From Coprothermobacter sp. (lineage in GTDB: Bacteria; Coprothermobacterota; Coprothermobacteria; Coprothermobacterales; Coprothermobacteraceae), in contig DMVM01000142.1 of NCBI GenBank assembly GCA_003476705.1, forward strand, positions 1 to 10,899: DNA of 10,899 nt. The letters run 5' to 3'. Shown here piece after piece: positions 6,528 through 10,899 of this stretch. Position numbers and translations under genes: made by a program. How positions within the stretch are numbered: position 1 is the first letter of the stretch; every line of letters begins with the position of its first letter. Under the pieces are notes generated by a model. That model was not told where the DNA came from and did no database searches. It saw only the letters and a list, made by a program, of their open reading frames with translations.

Positions 6528-7827
6528 ATACGGATATTCTCAAAGAATTATTACACCCCCAATGGGGACACAAATGGCAGGATTCCTCGGACAGAGAAAA
6601 GCAGAAGGGGTCCATGACGACCTTTACGCAAAAGCACTGTATTTGGAATTTGCCGAACACCAAAAGTTTTTTCTCATTGCCCTTGACACACTTGCCATTT
6701 CTCTGGATTTTTCTCAGGCCGTTGCTACACAACTTGAGGACCATACAGGCATTCCCAAAGACCATATTCTCATAGCTGCAACCCATACTCATTCAGGTCC
6801 TGAAGGGCTTCAAAGCAGAAAGCTAATGACTCCTGATGGAAAAGCGGTGACTTTCGGAAATATTGACAGTACTCTTTTCGAGTACACAGTGGAGCAGACT
6901 GTAAATAGTGCTTTGGAGTCAATCAAAACTGTTAGATCAGGAAAACTACTGTTTGGAGAATGCCCCTTTACTCAAAGGGTGTTTGGTAATCGCCGAGATC
7001 TTAACCCGGAGGAACTACTACCCACTTTCAAAATGCTAATACTACAGGGTGAAGACGGTAGCAAGGCAGTGCTTTATAACTTCGGATGTCATCCCACCGT
7101 TTTACACGAGCAAAATCACTTAATAAGCGCTGATTTCCCTGGAAAGGTTGCATCTTTGCTTACTGAGCAGGTAAGTAACTTAGAGTTTGCCATGTTCTTC
7201 AACGGTGCTGCAGGTGATGTGAGCACCCGCTTTTATCGGCAGAAATCTGATTTCGATGAGATAGAACGCATCGCAAAGGTCGTGCAAGAAAGCCTGCTAA
7301 GATGCATGCCAAATACTAAAGAGATTGATTTAGACCCAAATAAGTTCCAAGTCATCACCATACCGGTTCAGTTGAAGATAAAGGAAATGCCACCGATGGA
7401 TGTTCTTCGAAATATGCTAAGGCAGGCACAAGAAGAACTCCAGCGCGCCAGAGTAAGAGGGGAGCAAAATCTTCGACCTTGGGAATCAAAGGCTGAAGGC
7501 ATTGAGAGCTTAATAAGAACAAGCGCTGCTGTAAATAGCGCTCAGCTTATCCAAACGACCTTACACATTCTAGATTTTGGAGAGGTTAGCTTTGTCGGTG
7601 TGCCAGGAGAGTTGTTTTCCACATTGGGAAAGCAAATAGAAGAAGCACTAAAACCTAAAAAGGTTTTTGTTGTGGGGTATGCATCTGATTATATTGGCTA
7701 CATTCCTGACATGAGTGCCTATGACGAAGGCGGGTATGAAACCCTTTCCACCCTGCTGCAGCGTGGAGAAGGAGAAAGGATAGTCCAAATCATAATTGAG
7801 GCAATAAGAAACCACTACCATAGTTAG
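6520..7827 (+). CDS. Neutral/alkaline ceramidase-like zinc amidase, cytosolic
   Basis: A 435-residue protein of the neutral/alkaline non-lysosomal ceramidase N-terminal domain family (PF04734-like), whose characterised members hydrolyse N-acyl amide bonds with one zinc. Visible landmarks: YSQRIITPPMGTQMAGF at the N-terminus, AATHTHSGPE (His89, His91), FGNRRD (~155-160), FGCHPTV (His191), HLISADFPG (~200-208), NGAAGDVST (Ser235 where the catalytic serine of bacterial ceramidase is expected), GVPGE (Glu364) and YIGYIPDMSAYDEGGYE (Tyr401/Tyr406). These fit the His-His-Glu-Tyr zinc site. There is no signal peptide and no C-terminal immunoglobulin-like domain, unlike secreted ceramidases. It overlaps the HAD gene by 8 bases with TTGGAGG at 6507-6513. 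The setting suggests an N-acylated amino sugar rather than a sphingolipid as substrate; this is inference. Confidence 0.85.
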   Translation: MVKYGYSQRIITPPMGTQMAGFLGQRKAEGVHDDLYAKALYLEFAEHQKFFLIALDTLAISLDFSQAVATQLEDHTGIPKDHILIAATHTHSGPEGLQSRKLMTPDGKAVTFGNIDSTLFEYTVEQTVNSALESIKTVRSGKLLFGECPFTQRVFGNRRDLNPEELLPTFKMLILQGEDGSKAVLYNFGCHPTVLHEQNHLISADFPGKVASLLTEQVSNLEFAMFFNGAAGDVSTRFYRQKSDFDEIERIAKVVQESLLRCMPNTKEIDLDPNKFQVITIPVQLKIKEMPPMDVLRNMLRQAQEELQRARVRGEQNLRPWESKAEGIESLIRTSAAVNSAQLIQTTLHILDFGEVSFVGVPGELFSTLGKQIEEALKPKKVFVVGYASDYIGYIPDMSAYDEGGYETLSTLLQRGEGERIVQIIIEAIRNHYHS

Positions 7828-7841
7828 CAACCATCTGGTAG
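7815..7841 (+). promoter_or_regulatory. Inverted repeat at the junction before the deaminase RBS
   Basis: CTACCA (7815-7820) and TGGTAG (7836-7841) form a 6-bp stem around a 15-base loop that contains the stop TAG (7825-7827) of the ceramidase-like gene. The stem ends one base before the Shine-Dalgarno AAGGAGG at 7843-7849. A long loop makes it modest in stability; position relative to the RBS is what makes it notable. Confidence 0.3.
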
Positions 7842-7857
7842 CAAGGAGGTAAATACA

Positions 7858-8901
7858 GTGAACGAACAAGAATTCAGAATGTTAGCAGAAATCGAGGAAG
7901 TCCCTGAAGTACTAAGAAGGCTGATTGAGCGGGAATCAGATAACGTTAAGGCAATTTCATCACGCATAAAGCAGTATGCTCCAGAGTTCGCTTTGTTAGC
8001 TGGTAGAGGTAGCTCAGACAACGCTTGCATTTATGGTCAGTATGCGTTTCAACTCATAGCGCACCTTCCTTCTGCCTCAAGTACTGGTTCTGTGTACACC
8101 CTGTACAAGAATCCACCCCATATATCCAAAGCTTTGGTAGTAGGCGTTTCGCAATCTGGAGAGACCGACGACGTATGTGAAACCGTGAAGCGCGCAAAAG
8201 AAGAAGGTGCTCTAACCGTTGGCATAACCAATAACAAAGAAAGTACACTCTATAAACTAGCAGGCGAAAATGCCATCTACATGCAGGCAAACAAAGAGGA
8301 AAGTGTGTGCGCTACGAAAAGCTTTACCGCTTCTATGGCTGCTCTCCTCATGTTAGCTTATGCTTTTGCAGATAAACCACTGGATGATGGATCGCTCCTT
8401 ACTTCAGTAGAAACCATCTTAAAGCATAAAGAACAAATATCAGCCTTGGCACAAAGATACATGCTGGCACAGAACTTAGTAATTCTTGGCACAGGTCTTT
8501 CATACAGTGCCGCGAACGAAACAGCTCTGAAACTTAAAGAGGCTTGCTACATAAATGCATGGGGCATGTCATCTGTGGACTTTTTGCATGGACCAATTGC
8601 CATTTTAAGCCACATGTCGCCCGTTATCATCTTTGCACCGGCCGATGCCACACTACCTGCCAGCCTGAACGTCATAGAAAGGATAAAACAGGTGGGAGCA
8701 CATGTGCTTGTAATTTCGGACAGCGAAGAAGCTTTGAAGCTCGGTGATGCTTGGTTTGAACTTCCCCCTAACCATGACCTGCTCTATCCTTTCTCTGAAG
8801 TTACTTTTGCTCAGCTATTTGCTTTCTATTTGGCTCGCTTAAGAAACATTAACCCGGACAAACCGCGTTACCTGAGCAAGGTAACCCAGGTAGAATTGTG
8901 A
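7858..8901 (+). CDS. Double-SIS glucosamine-6-phosphate deaminase, NagB-II/AgaS type
   Basis: A 347-residue protein with two SIS domains and no glutaminase domain, equivalent to the isomerase half of GlmS. SIS1 (~45-170) holds LAGRGSSDNA (47-56), GVSQSGETDD (96-105) and CATKSFT (151-157). SIS2 (~205-330) holds LGTGLSYSAANETALKLKE (210-228, with Glu228 matching the GlmS isomerase glutamate) and FLHGPIAI (His244). Proteins of this type next to nagA, as in Thermotoga and Shewanella, act as glucosamine-6-phosphate deaminases (NagB-II), giving fructose-6-P and ammonia. No classical NagB is in the window, so this gene fills that step. Start is GTG at 7858 with AAGGAGG at 7843-7849. The 3' end runs into the oxidoreductase gene. 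A deglycase-type (FrlB) or AgaS-type specificity is the main alternative. Confidence 0.88.
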   Translation: MNEQEFRMLAEIEEVPEVLRRLIERESDNVKAISSRIKQYAPEFALLAGRGSSDNACIYGQYAFQLIAHLPSASSTGSVYTLYKNPPHISKALVVGVSQSGETDDVCETVKRAKEEGALTVGITNNKESTLYKLAGENAIYMQANKEESVCATKSFTASMAALLMLAYAFADKPLDDGSLLTSVETILKHKEQISALAQRYMLAQNLVILGTGLSYSAANETALKLKEACYINAWGMSSVDFLHGPIAILSHMSPVIIFAPADATLPASLNVIERIKQVGAHVLVISDSEEALKLGDAWFELPPNHDLLYPFSEVTFAQLFAFYLARLRNINPDKPRYLSKVTQVEL

Positions 8902-8912
8902 GGATTGAAAAT

Positions 8913-10055
8913 ATGGAGATCAATTACGGTTTAGCTGGATTAGGAACCATAGCCAAAACCCACCTGCTTGGCCTCAGAAATTTACCTCTACTGAATGTTC
9001 CCGTGGATTTTAGCATTAACTTGAAGGCACTCTACAGCACTCACCCCATAGAAAACATGGAAACAGCCAAAAGCTGCGGCTTTACAGAGATAGTCGATAC
9101 CATGGAAAAGCTAGTCTCGTTAGAAGATTTAGACGTAGTAGATATATGCACCCCGAATTTTCTCCACTGCCAGCAAACCTTATTGGCCGCTCAAGCAGGA
9201 AAACACATCTACTGTGAAAAGCCACTTGCAAGCAATAGTAAAGAGACAAGGCTAATGGTTGAAGAGGTTAAGAAGAGTAACGTCGTAAATCAAGTAGCAT
9301 TCGTAATGCGGTTCAACCCAGCTGTAGCTTCCGCTCACGCTGCCATAAAACAAGGTGTTATCGGTCGTCCCTATGCTTTTCGTGGGGAACTGCTGCACTC
9401 AAGCTACCTCATACCAGAAAAAGCAATGACATGGAGACTGCAAAAGAATAAAAGCGGTGGTGGTGCCTTAGCAGATTTGGGTATTCATCTAATAGATCTG
9501 GTTCGGTTCTTGCTCGGAGAAATTCAGTCCGTAAGCTGCTTGACTGACACCATCATAAAACAACGTAAGAATTCAGAAGGCATATTCCAGCAGGTAGATG
9601 TAGACGACTGGGCTTCTTTGAGCTTGCAGGTAGAAGGCAACGTTAAGGGAACCATTGAAGCATCCAGACTCGCCGTGGGCAACGATGCTAATCGCTTGTG
9701 GATTTACGGCGACAAAGGCTCTCTGTTTATCGATTTGGACCACAACCCCTACTACCCCACCTTCTATGATGAAAGAGGGCAACGTATTTACCCAGATCCG
9801 AAGCTCTTGGCTCAGGACCCGTTCTATGAAAGAATAGCAAAACTTTACCCGAACTCGAAGCTTTCTCAGGGTTTTATGGTAGACACTCACCTTACAAGTC
9901 TGCTTTGGTTCCTAAGCTCGGTGGTAGAGGGGAAAACATTAGATCATACCCCTACATTTGAAGAAGGCAATCGCGCTCAGCTCGTTTTGGAGGCAGCTTA
10001 CCAATCCAGCTCACAAAATGGCTGCTTGGTACCTGTAAATCATAACCAAACTTAG
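8913..10055 (+). CDS. Gfo/Idh/MocA-family NAD(P)-dependent oxidoreductase
   Basis: A 380-residue cytosolic sugar dehydrogenase of the Gfo/Idh/MocA family. The N-terminal Rossmann fold has YGLAGLGTIAKTH (G6, G9, G11), then VVDICTPNFLH (~75-85) and YCEKPLA with the conserved Lys103-Pro104. The C-terminal domain has GGGALADLGIHLID (Asp188, His192), the expected active-site pair. Family members oxidise or reduce ring carbons of sugars, inositols or amino sugars. Two starts are possible: ATG at 8913 with GTGAGG at 8898-8903, preferred because the Rossmann strand then begins at residue 3 as in relatives; or GTG at 8898, which overlaps the previous stop (GTGA) but has only a weak AGG upstream. Its position after the deaminase and before an MBL hydrolase suggests an oxidative side step; the substrate is unknown. 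Confidence 0.9.
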   Translation: MEINYGLAGLGTIAKTHLLGLRNLPLLNVPVDFSINLKALYSTHPIENMETAKSCGFTEIVDTMEKLVSLEDLDVVDICTPNFLHCQQTLLAAQAGKHIYCEKPLASNSKETRLMVEEVKKSNVVNQVAFVMRFNPAVASAHAAIKQGVIGRPYAFRGELLHSSYLIPEKAMTWRLQKNKSGGGALADLGIHLIDLVRFLLGEIQSVSCLTDTIIKQRKNSEGIFQQVDVDDWASLSLQVEGNVKGTIEASRLAVGNDANRLWIYGDKGSLFIDLDHNPYYPTFYDERGQRIYPDPKLLAQDPFYERIAKLYPNSKLSQGFMVDTHLTSLLWFLSSVVEGKTLDHTPTFEEGNRAQLVLEAAYQSSSQNGCLVPVNHNQT

Positions 10056-10072
10056 AAGGAGGTTAAAACAGC

Positions 10073-10717
10073 ATGAAGATCAGATGGCTTGGACATTCAT
10101 GTTTCCTTATTGAAACAGAAAACATGAAGATATTGACGGATCCTTACAACTCTTCCACTGGCTACAAAGCTTCTTTCCCCGAAGTGGATTTAGTGCTCGT
10201 GTCCCATGAACACGGTGATCATAACACCGTTAAAAACGTAAAAGCGTTCAAAAAAGTGCTTAAAGAAGGCACAGAGGAATTTGATGGGGTAAAAATCACC
10301 GCCATTCCGTACTTCCACGACAATGCCCAAGGAGCTAAAAGAGGAAAGATCTCTTTGTTCCGCATTGAAGCCGAAGATATGGTTGTGGCATTCTTAAGTG
10401 ATTTAGGTACTCTGCTAACAGAAAAAGAACTCGAAGCGCTGGGCCAGCCTAATGTCATATTCCTGCCCGTAGGAGGTTTCTTCACAATCGGACCTGATGA
10501 AGCATGGAAGGTCATTAACCAGCTAAAACCTAACATTGCTATTCCCATGCACTACAAGACGAAGTATGCTAGCTTCTTCTTGAAAATCGTACTCCGCAAT
10601 CTTGATGCTTTCGTTAAAGACCATACTTACGAACAACTGGATCTGCTCGAAGTAACTGCCCAAACACTTCCGGAGCCTACAAAACTTGTCGCGCTTAATT
10701 TCAATCCTATGGTTTAA
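10073..10717 (+). CDS. Metallo-beta-lactamase-fold hydrolase (COG2220, UlaG/UPF0173-like)
   Basis: A 214-residue cytosolic MBL-fold hydrolase. The N-terminus IRWLGHSCFLIE is typical of the COG2220 group. Metal ligands visible are SHEHGDH (His45, His47, Asp49, His50), Asp110 in LSDLG, and His160 in IPMHYKT. YFHDNAQGAKRG (80-91) and LPVGGFFTIGPDEA (131-144) are family-typical. Related proteins include UlaG, an L-ascorbate-6-phosphate lactonase, and UPF0173 hydrolases of unknown substrate. The start ATG at 10073 has AAGGAGG at 10056-10062, directly after the oxidoreductase stop. A lactonase acting on the product of the adjacent dehydrogenase would make biochemical sense but is inference. It is the last intact gene of the cluster. 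Confidence 0.88.
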   Translation: MKIRWLGHSCFLIETENMKILTDPYNSSTGYKASFPEVDLVLVSHEHGDHNTVKNVKAFKKVLKEGTEEFDGVKITAIPYFHDNAQGAKRGKISLFRIEAEDMVVAFLSDLGTLLTEKELEALGQPNVIFLPVGGFFTIGPDEAWKVINQLKPNIAIPMHYKTKYASFFLKIVLRNLDAFVKDHTYEQLDLLEVTAQTLPEPTKLVALNFNPMV

Positions 10718-10899
10718 CCATTTGGAACTGTTTGAAAAAAGGTGATCGGTGTACCTTTCAATGATAGAGACCTCTTTGAACATGTTACACAGAATGGGAT
10801 CACAGAGCAAAAAGTGACTGTGAAAAAGTTCGTATAGTGCTTAAAGTTGTAGGAGAAACTGAAGAATCAAACGTCTTAGCTAAGAATAGCTTTATTTGT
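10718..10899 (+). pseudogene. Terminal non-genic stretch with a possible decayed or frameshifted small gene
   Basis: No intact gene or standard terminator is seen here. Two short coding-like segments follow one another on the plus strand in different frames. One runs from about 10736 to the TAG at 10835-10837 and reads ...GVPFNDRDLFEHVTQNG and on to VTVKKFV. The other continues in another frame from about 10825 to the window end and includes RIVLKVVGETEESN. Neither has a good start: a GTG at 10742 lacks a spaced Shine-Dalgarno. A single frame change near 10830 would join them into one product, which would suggest a broken gene or a sequencing indel. I do not recognise the protein. Chance open frames in A-rich DNA remain possible. 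Confidence 0.25.
10875..10897 (+). terminator. Weak terminator-like hairpin at the window end
   Basis: AGCTA, a four-base AGAA loop and TAGCT form a 5-bp A-U-rich stem followed by a broken T-run (TTTATTTG). Both the stem and the T-run are weak, so this is only a candidate for the end of the operon transcript, and it would lie inside the possible decayed frame described for 10718-10899. Confidence 0.15.

Noticed and set aside
4835..6792. Long minus-strand open frames opposite nagA, the HAD gene and the ceramidase-like gene
   Set aside because: They lie antisense to genes with clear conserved motifs, have no ribosome binding sites, and encode low-quality, serine/cysteine-rich sequence typical of shadow frames.
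10799..10822. TCACAG...CTGTGA inverted repeat as a terminator or operator
   Set aside because: A 6-bp stem with a 12-base loop and no T-run; too weak and isolated to call.
1..10899. Mobile elements, CRISPR arrays, tRNA or rRNA genes
   Set aside because: No transposase motifs, spaced direct repeats, or structural RNA signatures were seen; the cluster reads as a continuous metabolic operon.

Overview
The window is a single, tightly packed, plus-strand gene cluster from a low-to-mid G+C bacterium. Nearly every gene has a strong AAGGAGG-type ribosome binding site, several starts are GTG, and arginine is often AGA/AGG and isoleucine ATA. This fits an anaerobic Firmicute-like or thermophilic lineage such as Coprothermobacter, Thermotogae or Clostridia. 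That assignment is inference from style only; no rRNA or marker gene is present.

Layout: positions 1-2464 encode a mannose-family PTS permease: the 3' end of an EIIA, a complete EIIB, and one long protein in which EIIC and EIID are fused. A strong hairpin follows. Positions 2538-6527 carry NanE (ManNAc-6-P 2-epimerase), a second EIIB, a UPF0309-type SIS protein, NagA (GlcNAc-6-P deacetylase) and a Cof-type HAD phosphatase. Positions 6520-10717 carry a cytosolic neutral-ceramidase-like protein, a double-SIS NagB-II type glucosamine-6-phosphate deaminase, a Gfo/Idh/MocA oxidoreductase and a metallo-beta-lactamase-fold hydrolase of the UlaG/COG2220 type. The last 180 bases hold no intact gene, but they contain two short coding-like segments in different frames that may be a decayed or frameshifted gene.

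The central logic is clear. The PTS imports and phosphorylates an N-acetylated amino sugar. NanE converts ManNAc-6-P to GlcNAc-6-P, NagA removes acetate, and NagB-II converts GlcN-6-P to fructose-6-P plus ammonia. There is no NanA lyase or NanK kinase, so the likeliest imported sugar is free ManNAc (or a mix with GlcNAc) rather than sialic acid. Around this core are five genes whose exact job is not settled: the second EIIB, the UPF0309 SIS protein, the ceramidase-like amidase, the oxidoreductase and the MBL hydrolase. They could form a side branch for an unusual N-acyl or lactone/ether amino sugar (for example a bacterial or host glycan derivative).

Genes overlap or lie within about 30 bases of one another, apart from the 73-base gap before nanE, so the set is probably one transcript. 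No regulator gene or convincing promoter is visible; both probably lie upstream of the window. Several gene junctions carry a hairpin directly before the Shine-Dalgarno sequence, usually enclosing the preceding stop codon.
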